A stretch of 50,096 bases of DNA from an uncultured Caryophanales bacterium (GCA_937958685.1 CALGNF010000043.1:1-50096), one strand, 5' to 3'; counted from the stretch's first letter, positions 34,536 through 43,873 are shown. Made by a program: numbers and translations. The notes: generated by a model not told the origin, from the letters alone.

Positions 34536-35306
34536 ATGAAGAAAACCAGTCTTGTCGTCTTGGCCGTCTTCACCATATTTCTCCTGTGGTTCGCAGGCTA
34601 TTTTCTCGTTGCCAACCCTTTGCTACTGCCCAGTCCGCAGGCGGCCCTGCTCGCCTTCTTCTCGCTGTTTGGCAACGCCTCGTCCCTGATGGCGATCGGG
34701 ATGACGATCTTGCGATTGCTGGCAGCCCTCGCAATCGCCTTCCTGCTGGGCGGCGCCTTGGGAATTTTAGGCGGCTTCAAGGACGGTTTCGCCACCTTTT
34801 TCCAACCGGTGGTGACGATGCTCAGGACGATCCCGGTGATCTCGGTGATCGTAATCATCCTGATTCTTTTCGGGTTCAGGAGCGCGCCCTACATCATCAC
34901 CTTCCTGATGATCTTCCCCTTGATCTACCAGGCGTTCCACGACGGCATCCGCAATCTGGATCCAGAACTCGTGGATGTCTATCGCCTCGAGGACAAGGGT
35001 TTCTTTTCCGGAATCTGGCACTGTTATCTCCCTTTGATGCGGCATTCCTTGGAAACTGTCATGCTACAATCGGCAGGGCTCGGCATCAAGGTGCTCGTGA
35101 TGGCGGAATACCTGTCGCAGACACGCAACTCAATCGGAAACGCCCTTTATCTTTCCCGGATCAACCTCCGTTATGACGAGGTTTTCGGTTGGACGATCCT
35201 GCTGATCATCATGGCTGTGGGACTCGAACTCCTGATCGGCAGATTCAAGAAACTCAAGGAGAAAAATACACTGCCGCCGGCCAGCAGAAAGTCGTTAAAA
35301 GATTGA
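34536..35306 (+). CDS. ABC transporter permease (SsuC/TauC-like)
   Basis: A 256-residue permease with six spans and the EAA-loop region (DVYRLEDKGFFSGIWHCYLP) that docks the ATPase. Of the possible starts (GTG 34527, ATG 34530, ATG 34536), ATG 34536 is best spaced to AGGTGA. It pairs with the binding protein upstream. The ATPase subunit is missing here, and the promoter of the next unit begins inside its stop codon. Confidence 0.85.
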   Translation: MKKTSLVVLAVFTIFLLWFAGYFLVANPLLLPSPQAALLAFFSLFGNASSLMAIGMTILRLLAALAIAFLLGGALGILGGFKDGFATFFQPVVTMLRTIPVISVIVIILILFGFRSAPYIITFLMIFPLIYQAFHDGIRNLDPELVDVYRLEDKGFFSGIWHCYLPLMRHSLETVMLQSAGLGIKVLVMAEYLSQTRNSIGNALYLSRINLRYDEVFGWTILLIIMAVGLELLIGRFKKLKEKNTLPPASRKSLKD

Positions 35307-35331
35307 CACCCGCGGGCTTCTAAGTTATCAT
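35303..35331 (+). promoter_or_regulatory. Promoter of the Mn-riboswitch/P-type ATPase unit
   Basis: TTGACA (35303-35308), which overlaps the permease stop codon, and TATCAT (35326-35331) are 17 bases apart. Transcription would begin near 35338, at the 5' edge of the riboswitch. Confidence 0.78.
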
Positions 35332-35337
35332 ATTAGA

Positions 35338-35424
35338 TGACATGAGGGAGTAGCCGGCGGGGAACCGTGATTAAATCAACAAGCATGGCGCAAGCCTGGT
35401 TTAATTGTAACGGCAAGACTTGTG
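35338..35424 (+). promoter_or_regulatory. yybP-ykoY family (Mn2+) riboswitch
   Basis: The conserved loop sequences GAGGGAGTAGC (35344-35354) and CGGCAAGACT (35411-35420) flank helices ending in GGGGAACCG and a long stem with GGTTTAAT. This is the yybP-ykoY architecture, in which Mn2+ brings the two loops together. The downstream loop AAGAC is also the 5' strand of the terminator at 35415-35456, so Mn2+ binding should block termination and turn the ATPase gene on. Confidence 0.85.
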
Positions 35425-35456
35425 CACTGGATTTGTGCATGGGTCTTATTTTTTTT
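35415..35456 (+). terminator. Riboswitch-controlled terminator
   Basis: AAGACTTGTGCAC (35415-35427) pairs with GTGCATGGGTCTT (35435-35447), followed by a T8 run. The 5' strand overlaps the AAGAC of the ligand-binding loop, giving a simple on-switch. Confidence 0.82.
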
Positions 35457-35483
35457 AAAACTTGGTCAGAAGGGGAAGATACG

Positions 35484-38165
35484 ATGGAGTACTACCAAAG
35501 CAATGCCAAAGCGGTGATGAGCGGACTGGAAACTTCAAGAAAGCACGGCCTTTCAGCCCAGGAGGTCGCCATCCGGCAGGCCAAATACGGCAAGAACGAA
35601 CTTCGGGAGAAGCGGAAGAAGACGCTTTTCGAGATGTTTCTGGACCAGTTCAAGGATTTTCTGGTCATCATCCTTCTGATTGCCGCTTTGGTCTCGATCA
35701 TCATGGGGATCATCGGCCACGAAGGGCTCGTCGACGGATTCATCATTCTGGCGATCGTCATCCTGAACGCGATCCTGGGGGTCAACCAGGAACAAAAGGC
35801 GAGCAACGCGCTCGCCGCGTTGAAGAAGATGAGTTCTCCGCATGCCAAGGTCATCCGTGACGGCGTGATCGTGGAAGTCGCTTCCGAGGAACTCGTTCCC
35901 GGCGACATCGTCTATCTCGAGACCGGCGATTATGTCTCCGCGGACATGCGGCTCGTCGACTCCACCAACTTGAAAATCGATGAATCCGCGCTCACCGGCG
36001 AATCCGAACCGGTCGAAAAATACGCCGAGCTTGTCTATGACAAGGAAGTCGTCCTGGCGGAGCGGCACAACCTCGCCTACATGTCGACGCTCGTGTCCTA
36101 CGGCAAAGCTCACGGCGTGGTCACCGCGACCGGCATGGCCACCGAGATCGGCAAGATCGCGACGATGCTCGATGCCGTCGAAGAGGGCAAGACGCCATTA
36201 CAAAAGACGATCGACGAATTCGCAAAGGTCCTCGGCATCATCTGTATCGGCGTTTCCATCTTCGTCTTCGTCCTAGGTTTGCTTCAGGGCTTGGAAGTCT
36301 TCGAGATTTTCCTGACGGCGATCGCCCTCGCCGTCGCCGCGATCCCCGAGGGACTCACGGCCGTCATCACCGTCGTGCTCGCCTTGGGCATGCAGCGGAT
36401 GGTGAAGCGCAACGCGATCATCAAGAACCTCTCCACCGTCGAGACTCTCGGTCAGGCAACGGTCATCTGTTCCGACAAGACCGGCACCCTCACCCAAAAC
36501 GAAATGACCGTCAAGAAGGTTTTCGATCTTGACCATGAATATGACGTCACCGGCACCGGCTACGAACTCGTGGGCGAAATCGTCCGAAACGGCAAAAAAG
36601 CCGATCTGACGCCCAATCTGACCAAAATCGCCGAAATCTGCCTGCTTTGCAACGACGCCGTCCTGCAGGACAACAAGATCCTGGGGGATCCCACCGAGGG
36701 AGCGCTGCTCGTTCTCGCCGAGAAGGCCGGGCTGATCCGCCAGGACAAACTGGAACGCTATCCGCAGCTCAACGAATACCCGTTCGATTCGACGCGCAAG
36801 ATGATGACATCGATCAACCGGATCGGCGACAAGGCCTATGTCCTGACCAAAGGCGCCTGCGATCAACTCATCAAAAGATGCGACAAGATTGCGATCGGCG
36901 GCATCATCAGGGAACTGACCGAAGCCGACAAGACCATGATCTTGAACCAAAACGACGAATACTCACGCCAGGCTTTCCGAGTTTTGGGTTATGCCTACAA
37001 GGAAACGGAACTTCCCAAATCGATGGAAGAAGAAAACAATCTGATCTTCATCGGTCTTACGGCCATGATCGATCCGCCCCGGAAGGAAGCCAAGGCCGCG
37101 ATCGAGAAATGCCACAAAGCGGGCATCCGCGTGATGATGATCACCGGCGACCATCTGACCACGGCCAAGGCCATCGCCACCGAACTTGGGATTCTCAAGC
37201 CCGGACACCTCGCGCTTTCAGGTGAAGAGACAGCCAGGATGACGGATGCCGAGTTCGAGGATGCGATCCTGAAATGCGACGTCTTTGCGCGCTCGACGCC
37301 CAAAGACAAGATCCGCATCGTCGAGGTGCTTCAAAAACACGGCGAAGTCGTGGCCATGACCGGCGACGGCGTCAACGACTCACCCGCCCTCAAACAAGCC
37401 GATATCGGCGTCGCTATGGGCATCACCGGCACCGAAGTCTCCAAAGAAGCCTCGAACATGATCTTGACCGACGACAACTTCGCCTCGATCGTCAGCGCCG
37501 TCGAGGAAGGCCGGACGATCTACAGCAACATCCGCAAGTTCACGATCTATCTGGTCTCCTGCAACATCGGCGAGATCCTGATCATCCTGATGGCGATGAT
37601 CTTCGGGGCGATGTTCAACAATCATCTGCCCTTGCTCGCCATCCATCTGCTCTGGATCAACCTGATGACCGACTCCTTCCCGGCGTTCGCGCTTGGGATG
37701 GAAAAAAGCGAGCCGAACATCATGGACGCCAAACCGCGGGACACCAAAGAGAAGATCCTCAACAAGCCGACCCTGATCAAAATCATCATCCAGGGTCTCG
37801 GCCTGATGCTTGCGGCGCTGACAAGCTTCTACATCGGTCTCAAACTGATTCCGGGAGCTTCGCTCACACAAGCCCGGACCATGATCTTCGTCACCGTCGT
37901 CTTCGGCGAGTTGTTCCGGTCATATTCCGCGAGATCGGAAACGAAGTTTTTGTTCCAATCGAATCCCTTCACCAACAAGTATGTCAACTACGCGGTGGTC
38001 TTCTCGGCGGTATTGATCCTGTTGCTCGTATACATTCCCCCCTTTGCCAATGTCTTCAAGATCGAAGCCTTGACTTTGGTGGAATTGGTGGTTGCCGCCA
38101 TAATGGGTTTCGTACCGATGATCTTCGGCGAACTGACCAAATTGTTCCAGGACAAAAAGCAGTGA
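35484..38165 (+). CDS. P-type cation ATPase (P2A, Mn2+/Ca2+ export)
   Basis: An 893-residue ion pump. The phosphorylated Asp is D331 in CSDKTGTLT, the TGES loop is LTGESEPVEK, the ATP-binding region holds TKGACDQL, and the hinge is TGDGVNDSPALK. M4 PEGL and M6 NLMTDSFPA with ten spans place it among P2A Ca2+/Mn2+ pumps. By sequence it would be called a calcium ATPase, but the Mn2+ riboswitch upstream points to Mn2+ export as its main duty. RBS AGAAGGGG precedes ATG 35484. Confidence 0.93.
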   Translation: MEYYQSNAKAVMSGLETSRKHGLSAQEVAIRQAKYGKNELREKRKKTLFEMFLDQFKDFLVIILLIAALVSIIMGIIGHEGLVDGFIILAIVILNAILGVNQEQKASNALAALKKMSSPHAKVIRDGVIVEVASEELVPGDIVYLETGDYVSADMRLVDSTNLKIDESALTGESEPVEKYAELVYDKEVVLAERHNLAYMSTLVSYGKAHGVVTATGMATEIGKIATMLDAVEEGKTPLQKTIDEFAKVLGIICIGVSIFVFVLGLLQGLEVFEIFLTAIALAVAAIPEGLTAVITVVLALGMQRMVKRNAIIKNLSTVETLGQATVICSDKTGTLTQNEMTVKKVFDLDHEYDVTGTGYELVGEIVRNGKKADLTPNLTKIAEICLLCNDAVLQDNKILGDPTEGALLVLAEKAGLIRQDKLERYPQLNEYPFDSTRKMMTSINRIGDKAYVLTKGACDQLIKRCDKIAIGGIIRELTEADKTMILNQNDEYSRQAFRVLGYAYKETELPKSMEEENNLIFIGLTAMIDPPRKEAKAAIEKCHKAGIRVMMITGDHLTTAKAIATELGILKPGHLALSGEETARMTDAEFEDAILKCDVFARSTPKDKIRIVEVLQKHGEVVAMTGDGVNDSPALKQADIGVAMGITGTEVSKEASNMILTDDNFASIVSAVEEGRTIYSNIRKFTIYLVSCNIGEILIILMAMIFGAMFNNHLPLLAIHLLWINLMTDSFPAFALGMEKSEPNIMDAKPRDTKEKILNKPTLIKIIIQGLGLMLAALTSFYIGLKLIPGASLTQARTMIFVTVVFGELFRSYSARSETKFLFQSNPFTNKYVNYAVVFSAVLILLLVYIPPFANVFKIEALTLVELVVAAIMGFVPMIFGELTKLFQDKKQ

Positions 38166-38199
38166 ATAACGCCCAATTTACCGATTTTCGTTCATTGTC

Positions 38200-38228
38200 T
38201 TGCTATTATCTCGCAGATAATGTAAAAT
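38200..38228 (+). promoter_or_regulatory. Promoter of the PH-like membrane protein gene
   Basis: TTGCTA (38200-38205) and TAAAAT (38223-38228) are 17 bases apart, about 34 bases before the start codon. Confidence 0.5.
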
Positions 38229-38261
38229 GATACCGTAACCATTACAGGGGGCGTTTAAGGG

Positions 38262-38810
38262 ATGAAGAACAACATTGCCAAGAATGTGACTCTCGACCCG
38301 AACGAGAAGGTGCAAAAGGACTTTCCCAACCTGAAAGCCAAAAGCAGGTTGTGCCAGGTCATGCTCACAACCAAAAGGCTGATCATCTACACCTTCGGTC
38401 AAGCCATGGTCAGGGGCCGCAAAGTCCGCCGCAAGATGATGCATGAAACCGATCTCAAAGCGATCAACCAATTCGAGTACTACATCGACTTCTATCGCAA
38501 CCCCGTATTGTTGCGTCTGATCGGCTTCCTGCTTTTTGCCGTCGGCATCGGACTCGCCTATGCCGTCTATGCCGATCTCCAGGCCGTCACCTCCCTGATT
38601 CCTCCCTACCCCTATTCCGAATACGGCAACTATGTTGTGTGCGGTCTGATCGGTCTGATCGGCTTGAGAATGCTGTTCCGCATGCGCAAAGACCTCACTG
38701 TCAGGATCAAATACGGGCTCAACGACATTTTCATGATGAACCTTAAAGTGAGCAAGTACAACGAGCTCGCGATGCGCTACATCGCCAGCAAAATCCATAT
38801 CCCCGCTTGA
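38262..38810 (+). CDS. Two-span membrane protein with a PH-like N-terminus
   Basis: A 182-residue protein. Residues 1-80 resemble the bacterial PH-like domain (NEKVQKDFPNLKAKSRLCQV, TTKRLIIY), then two hydrophobic spans (about 87-108 and 123-143) and a basic cytoplasmic tail. No family was recognised. It is monocistronic, with a terminator at 38826. Confidence 0.6.
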   Translation: MKNNIAKNVTLDPNEKVQKDFPNLKAKSRLCQVMLTTKRLIIYTFGQAMVRGRKVRRKMMHETDLKAINQFEYYIDFYRNPVLLRLIGFLLFAVGIGLAYAVYADLQAVTSLIPPYPYSEYGNYVVCGLIGLIGLRMLFRMRKDLTVRIKYGLNDIFMMNLKVSKYNELAMRYIASKIHIPA

Positions 38811-38825
38811 CCATCTTCAAGTCGA

Positions 38826-38857
38826 AAAACAGGAAATCTTTCCTGTTTTTTTTATTT
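38826..38857 (+). terminator. Intrinsic terminator
   Basis: AAACAGGAAA and TTTCCTGTTT with a short loop, followed by a run of T. Confidence 0.85.
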
Positions 38858-38929
38858 CCTCGCTACTTTCTTGATGCGGAAAATGATATAATTAGCCCGA
38901 TAACCAATTCCATAGTCCAGAGGTGAAAC

Positions 38930-40525
38930 ATGAAACTCAATTACAAGAAAGTCTTTTATGTCGGTCTGGCCTTTTTTCTTATCTCGATGTTCTGGCAGGC
39001 CTACGACAACGTCATCTCCAAGATCCTGATCGACAAGTTCGGTCTCAACCAGACCTGGTCCGGCGTCGTCATGGCGTTCGACAACTTCCTGGCCTTGTTC
39101 CTGTTGCCGTTGTTCGGCCACCTGTCCGACAAAGCCAGCGCCAAACTTGGGAAAAGAACGCCGTTCATCATCATCGGCACGATCATCGCCGCCTTCGCTT
39201 TCGTCTCGATGTCTTTCATCGACAATTACCAGACATTGAAAATCGAAAACGAGACCAGAATCGTCCAGGATTACACCACCATCGAAGGCAAGACACCGAC
39301 GAATCCCGAGTGGCAGATCATCATCGACACGATGGCCGCTGAAAGAGCCACGGCCCTGGCCGATGAGACGATTACCCAAAAGCAATACGACGAATGGGAT
39401 GCAAGCGTCCGCGTCAAGATGCAGCAAATGGTCGACCGCGATCCCGCGGGGACGATGAGCGAGTTCGACATGAAAGACATGAAAGACTACTACTATGTGT
39501 ATTTGAGCGAGCGGGCCTGGCAGTTGACAGCTTCCGACCCGATGGTTTTCGTCATCTTCATCATTGTCCTCTTCGTGGCCTTGGTGGCGATGGCGGTTTT
39601 CCGCTCACCGGCGGTCGCGCTCATGCCCGACGTGGTGATCAAACCCCTCCGTAGCAAGGCCAATGCGATCATCAACCTGATGGGAACCGTTGGCGGACTC
39701 GTCATTCTGGTCATGCTGATGATTTTCAAACTCGACAAACTCTCCTACGTGAACTACACCCCGGCCTTCATTTCCGTCGGTATCCTGATGCTCTTGTTCC
39801 TGGGCATCTTCCTATGGAAAGTCAAGGAACCAAAACTAGTCAAAGAGAAGGAAGACGAGGAAGTCAAATTCGGCCTGGTCGAGGAAGAAGAGCCGGCCGG
39901 AGCCAAGGAAGATCTCTCCAAAGAAAAGAAAATATCCCTCTATTTGATCCTCGGATCCGTGTTCCTATGGTTCTTCGGTTATAACGCCGTCACCAGCAAA
40001 TTCGCCGACTATGCGCCCAAAGTCCTCGAAATGGGCTATTCGATGCCTCTGATGGTCGCCTACGGCACCGCCCTCATCGCCTTCATCCCCATCGGCATCC
40101 TCGCCACCAAGATCGGCCGCCGCAAGACGATCCTGATTGGCATCACGATCCTCACGACCTGTTTTGCCGTCGCGGTCTTCCTGACACCGAGCGTGGCTTG
40201 GCTGATGTATGGCATCTTCGGTCTCACCGGCATCGGTTGGGCGACGATCAACGTCAACTCCTATCCGATGGTCGTCGAACTGAGCAAGAACTCCAACGTC
40301 GGCAAATACACCGGCTACTATTACACCTTCTCGATGGCTGCCCAGATCCTCACCCCGATCCTCTCGGGCATGCTGATGGATGCCGTCGGCCGGAAGGCTT
40401 TGTTCCCCTATGCCGCCGTCTTCGTCGGCATCGCCTTCATCACGATGTTCCTCGTCAAGCATGGCGACGCCCAAGCGCCGACAAAAACGTCGAAGCTGGA
40501 AAACTTCGACGTAGACATGGACTGA
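38930..40525 (+). CDS. MFS transporter (SLC45/GPH-like)
   Basis: A 531-residue, 12-span major facilitator. The loop 2-3 signature GHLSDKASAKLGKRTPF matches the glycoside/sucrose-type (GPH or SLC45-like) branch, so a sugar is a likely substrate. A soluble loop of about 90 residues (about 103-195) between early spans is unusual for the family. The cytoplasmic hinge near 300-330 is highly charged. TATAAT is at 38887-38892. Confidence 0.85.
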   Translation: MKLNYKKVFYVGLAFFLISMFWQAYDNVISKILIDKFGLNQTWSGVVMAFDNFLALFLLPLFGHLSDKASAKLGKRTPFIIIGTIIAAFAFVSMSFIDNYQTLKIENETRIVQDYTTIEGKTPTNPEWQIIIDTMAAERATALADETITQKQYDEWDASVRVKMQQMVDRDPAGTMSEFDMKDMKDYYYVYLSERAWQLTASDPMVFVIFIIVLFVALVAMAVFRSPAVALMPDVVIKPLRSKANAIINLMGTVGGLVILVMLMIFKLDKLSYVNYTPAFISVGILMLLFLGIFLWKVKEPKLVKEKEDEEVKFGLVEEEEPAGAKEDLSKEKKISLYLILGSVFLWFFGYNAVTSKFADYAPKVLEMGYSMPLMVAYGTALIAFIPIGILATKIGRRKTILIGITILTTCFAVAVFLTPSVAWLMYGIFGLTGIGWATINVNSYPMVVELSKNSNVGKYTGYYYTFSMAAQILTPILSGMLMDAVGRKALFPYAAVFVGIAFITMFLVKHGDAQAPTKTSKLENFDVDMD

Positions 40526-40546
40526 AAGTATCGATCCAAAAAGAGA

Positions 40547-40574
40547 GCAGACCTATTTTCCAGGTCTGCTTTTT
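40547..40574. terminator. Bidirectional terminator
   Basis: AGCAGACCT and AGGTCTGCT, flanked by A and T runs. The stop codon of the minus-strand glycerophosphodiesterase lies inside it. Confidence 0.85.
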
Positions 40575-41302
40575 GGTTCGAAATATTCGAAGACGGCATT
40601 GTGATAATGGGTTGTCGCCTTGTCGAAATCCGCTTGCGACTTGGCGGCGTAGGCAATCACCACGCGCCCTTTCCTAAGTTCGCGGTCACAGTACTTGTTC
40701 GGCAGGTCCCTGAGCCCATAATTGATGAAATCGGGTTTGGTCAGGAAATTCAGCCGCATCGTCTTGAGCATGTAAATGGTGCTCTTCTTCATGTTTTTCT
40801 CTTCCAGGAAGTACTCCGAGATCTGGCCTCTGATGATTTCCGGATGGTTGCGTTTGAACCACAGGACGATATTGGGATGGAAGGAATGCATCGCCCACAA
40901 GCCTTTGTAATCTTTCATCAGGTTGACGAAGTTCTCGCACAGGCGGATATAGTCGCCGTGATGCTTGAGTTCGATGAGGAGCGGGACTCTCCCGCCGACC
41001 AGTTTCAAGACCTCTTTCAGAGTCGGAATCTTCTCGCCGGATGCAAGCAATTTCTTGGGTTTGATCTCGTCATAGCCGACATCGCGCAAAAACCGCTCGT
41101 CGCCCGTCATCCGCTTCAGGTCCTTGTCGTGAAAAACGACGATGGTGCCGTCTTTGAGAATGTTGATGTCGAGTTCGATCCCGTAACCCTTTTCCAGGGC
41201 GAGTTTGAACGCTGCCAGCGAGTTTTCAGGAACCGATTTGTCCTCGGAGTGAAAGCCGCGGTGGGCAAACAGGGTGGTCTTGATCCATTCAGTATTACGC
41301 AT
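40553..41302 (-). CDS. ugpQ: Glycerophosphodiester phosphodiesterase
   Basis: A 249-residue TIM-barrel enzyme that hydrolyses glycerophosphodiesters to glycerol-3-phosphate and an alcohol. FAHRGF (catalytic His), PENSLAAF, IELDINILKDGTIVVFHD (metal and catalytic residues) and ELKHHG are all present. Without a signal peptide it acts in the cytoplasm. Start ATG 41302 is six bases after CGGAGG; a longer start at 41326 has none. Confidence 0.93.
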   Translation of the reverse strand: MRNTEWIKTTLFAHRGFHSEDKSVPENSLAAFKLALEKGYGIELDINILKDGTIVVFHDKDLKRMTGDERFLRDVGYDEIKPKKLLASGEKIPTLKEVLKLVGGRVPLLIELKHHGDYIRLCENFVNLMKDYKGLWAMHSFHPNIVLWFKRNHPEIIRGQISEYFLEEKNMKKSTIYMLKTMRLNFLTKPDFINYGLRDLPNKYCDRELRKGRVVIAYAAKSQADFDKATTHYHNAVFEYFEPKSRPGK

Positions 41303-41334
41303 CGGGTACCTCCGAAACGATGTCATTTTCTCAT

Positions 41335-41364
41335 ATTATATCATGCTGGACCGGAAATGGACAA
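41335..41364 (-). promoter_or_regulatory. Promoter of the glycerophosphodiesterase gene
   Basis: Minus-strand TTGTCC (41364-41359) and TATAAT (41340-41335) are 18 bases apart. A plus-strand TATAAT for the divergent dehydrogenase lies at 41398-41403. Confidence 0.55.
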
Positions 41365-41429
41365 TCATCTTTTTTCCATCTTCAGGGTGAGTCGTGTTAT
41401 AATGTAAACCGACAAAGGAGTTGAGCGTT

Positions 41430-42605
41430 GTGAACAATTTTCGTCTCTACACGCCGACGGAGATCGTCTTTGGCAAAAATGCCGAAGCGGAAGTCGGCAA
41501 ACTTTTGAAACAATATCGGGCAACCAGGGTCTTCCTCCATTATGGCGGCGGATCGGTTGTGAGAAGCGGCCTGCTGGCAAAGGTTAAAGCGGAACTGGAC
41601 AAGGAAGAAATCGCCCATTTCGAACTGGGAGGCGCGATGCCCAACCCCCGTAGCGGACTGGTTTATGAAGGAATCGAACTGTGCCGCGAGCAGAAAGCGG
41701 ACTTCGTGCTCGCCGTCGGTGGCGGTTCGGCGATCGACTCGGCCAAGGCGATCGCGGCCGGCGTCAAATATGCCGGCGACTTTTGGGACTTCTACACCGG
41801 CAAGGCCGTTATCAAGGACGCCCTGCCGATCGGTGTCGTGCTGACAATCCCGGCGGCCGGATCCGAAGGGTCCGCCAGCGCCGTGATCACCCAGGAAAAC
41901 GGGATGTTCAAAAAAGGTGTCGTCAGCCGTCATTACCGGCCACGTTTTGCGATCATCAATCCGGAAACGGCCTATTCGCTCCCCAGGTTCCACCTGTTTG
42001 CCGGCGTCGTCGACATGATGAGCCACATCTTCGAACGCTATCTCACCAAGACGAGGGACGTGATCCTGACCGACAGGATGTGCGAGGCGGTTCTGAAGTC
42101 GATCATCGAGGCCGCCCGGGCGGTGTTGAACAATCCGACCGACTACCAGGCGATGGCGACGATCTTCTGGGCTTCGACGATCGCCCACAACGGCATTCTC
42201 GGCGTCGGCCGGGAAGAGGACTGGTCTTCGCACCTGTTGGAACATGAATTGAGCGCCTATTACGACGTGTCCCATGGCGCCGGTTTGGCTGTGATTTTCC
42301 CGGCATTCATGCGCTACACGCTCACCGAGGATCCCAAACGATACAAACGACTGGCTGTTGAGGTCTTCGGCATCTCCGATGACGGCCGTGACGCCGAGAC
42401 GATCGGCTTGGCCGGCATCGAGGCCCTCAAGCGCTTCTATCGCGAGATCGGCATGCCGCTTTCCTTCGCGGAACTGGGGGCAAAGCGGGCAGACATCCCT
42501 GCTCTCGTCGCCAAACTGCGGGAAAACCGGGGCGATGTCATCGGCAGTTTCAAGCGGCTTGCGATGGAAGATGCCAAAAACATCTACCTGTTGGCCTGTG
42601 AATGA
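41430..42605 (+). CDS. Iron-containing alcohol dehydrogenase
   Basis: A 391-residue NAD(P)H-dependent alcohol dehydrogenase of the butanol-dehydrogenase (BdhA/YqhD) type. VGGGSAIDSAKAIA (cofactor site) and the metal ligands D (FAGVVDMMSH), H (same segment), H (SSHLLEHELSA) and H (DVSHGAGLAV) are visible. It reduces aldehydes to dispose of fermentation electrons. The GTG at 41430, nine bases after AAGGAG, is preferred over the abutting TTG at 41421. Confidence 0.93.
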   Translation: MNNFRLYTPTEIVFGKNAEAEVGKLLKQYRATRVFLHYGGGSVVRSGLLAKVKAELDKEEIAHFELGGAMPNPRSGLVYEGIELCREQKADFVLAVGGGSAIDSAKAIAAGVKYAGDFWDFYTGKAVIKDALPIGVVLTIPAAGSEGSASAVITQENGMFKKGVVSRHYRPRFAIINPETAYSLPRFHLFAGVVDMMSHIFERYLTKTRDVILTDRMCEAVLKSIIEAARAVLNNPTDYQAMATIFWASTIAHNGILGVGREEDWSSHLLEHELSAYYDVSHGAGLAVIFPAFMRYTLTEDPKRYKRLAVEVFGISDDGRDAETIGLAGIEALKRFYREIGMPLSFAELGAKRADIPALVAKLRENRGDVIGSFKRLAMEDAKNIYLLACE

Positions 42606-42616
42606 ACAGGATTGCC

Positions 42617-42645
42617 AAGGTGTTGTCGGGAGACAACGCCTTTTC
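42617..42645 (+). terminator. Intrinsic terminator
   Basis: AAGGTGTTGTC and GACAACGCCTT with a short loop, then TTCC. It ends the alcohol dehydrogenase transcript. Confidence 0.75.
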
Positions 42646-42729
42646 CTTAAAAAGATGATCATCAGTGACGATATTTCTTCTGAAAACGCTTGTATCTATG
42701 CTAAAATATAAAGTGCGAGGTGAAAATAA

Positions 42730-43830
42730 ATGAGAATAGGTTGTGTCAAGGAAATCAAGAAGCTGGAATACCGTGTCGGTCTGACACCCAGCAGCGTCAA
42801 GGAATATGCCAATCACAAGCACCAGGTCTTCATCGAGAAAGGAGCGGGCGTAAATTCCGGATTTTCCGATCAGGACTACATCGACCAGGGAGCAACCATC
42901 CTTGAGGATGCGGCCTCCGTCTGGAACAAATCCGAAATGATCGTCAAGGTCAAGGAACCGCTGGCGGCGGAATACCAGTATTTCCGCCCCGGGCTGATCA
43001 TCTACACCTATCTGCATCTGGCGGCTGACGAGCCGCTCACGATGAGCCTGCTCGAAAATAAGGTCAAAGGGGTCGCGTATGAAACCATCGTTTTACCTGA
43101 CGGAGCGCTGCCCTGCTTGAAACCGATGAGCGAAGTCGCCGGCCGCCTCAGCGTGATCGAAGGCGCCAAACATCTGGAAAAGCCCTTCGGCGGTTCGGGG
43201 GTGCTGATTTCCGGCGTTCCCGGAGTGGCGCGTGCCAATGTCGCGATCATCGGTGCCGGCGTCGTCGGCGAGAACGCGCTCAAGATGGCCGTTGGCCTCA
43301 ACGCCAACGTGACCGTCCTCGACATCAGCATGAAGAAACTCACCTATCTTGACGACATCTATGGCAACCGCATCACCACTCTCTACAGCAACAACCACAA
43401 TATCGAAGAGGCGTGCGTGAACGCCGACCTCGTCGTGAGCGGCGTTTTGCTTCCGGGAGCGAAAGCGCCCAAACTGATCAAGCGCGAATTCTACAAGAAG
43501 ATGCGCCCCGGCAGCGTCATCGTCGACGTCGCCATCGACCAGGGCGGTTCCACCGAAGTCAGCAAGGCCACCTATCACGACAACCCGACTTTCGTCGTCG
43601 ATGGCATTCTCCACTACTGCGTCGCCAACATGCCGGGAGCCGTTCCCAGAACCTCGACCATCGCTCTCAACAACTCCACGCTCCGCTATGGTCTGATGAT
43701 CGCCGACATGGGACTCGAGGCAGCGATCGCCTCCTGCAACCCATTGAAATTCGGCGTCAACACCTACGAGGGCAAATGCACCTGCGAAGGCGTCGCCGCG
43801 GCATTCAATCTCGAATATCACGCACTATAA
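42730..43830 (+). CDS. ald: Alanine dehydrogenase
   Basis: A 366-residue NAD-dependent enzyme that interconverts pyruvate plus ammonia and alanine. GCVKEIKKLEYRVGLTP (substrate Arg and Lys), IGAGVVGENALKMAVGLNA (NAD site) and IDQGGSTE are diagnostic. It would act as an electron and ammonia sink together with the neighbouring alcohol dehydrogenase. RBS GCGAGGTG precedes ATG 42730. Confidence 0.96.
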   Translation: MRIGCVKEIKKLEYRVGLTPSSVKEYANHKHQVFIEKGAGVNSGFSDQDYIDQGATILEDAASVWNKSEMIVKVKEPLAAEYQYFRPGLIIYTYLHLAADEPLTMSLLENKVKGVAYETIVLPDGALPCLKPMSEVAGRLSVIEGAKHLEKPFGGSGVLISGVPGVARANVAIIGAGVVGENALKMAVGLNANVTVLDISMKKLTYLDDIYGNRITTLYSNNHNIEEACVNADLVVSGVLLPGAKAPKLIKREFYKKMRPGSVIVDVAIDQGGSTEVSKATYHDNPTFVVDGILHYCVANMPGAVPRTSTIALNNSTLRYGLMIADMGLEAAIASCNPLKFGVNTYEGKCTCEGVAAAFNLEYHAL

Positions 43831-43845
43831 ACAGAAAACGCGATC

Positions 43846-43873
43846 ACCGCACCCGGCCGGGTGCGGTTTTCTT
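43846..43873 (+). terminator. Intrinsic terminator of ald
   Basis: ACCGCACCCG and CGGGTGCGGT in a compact hairpin, then TTTCTTT. Confidence 0.9.

Noticed and set aside
41397..42662. A 421-codon minus-strand frame over the alcohol dehydrogenase
   Set aside because: The plus-strand frame has all metal and cofactor motifs; the minus frame has none.
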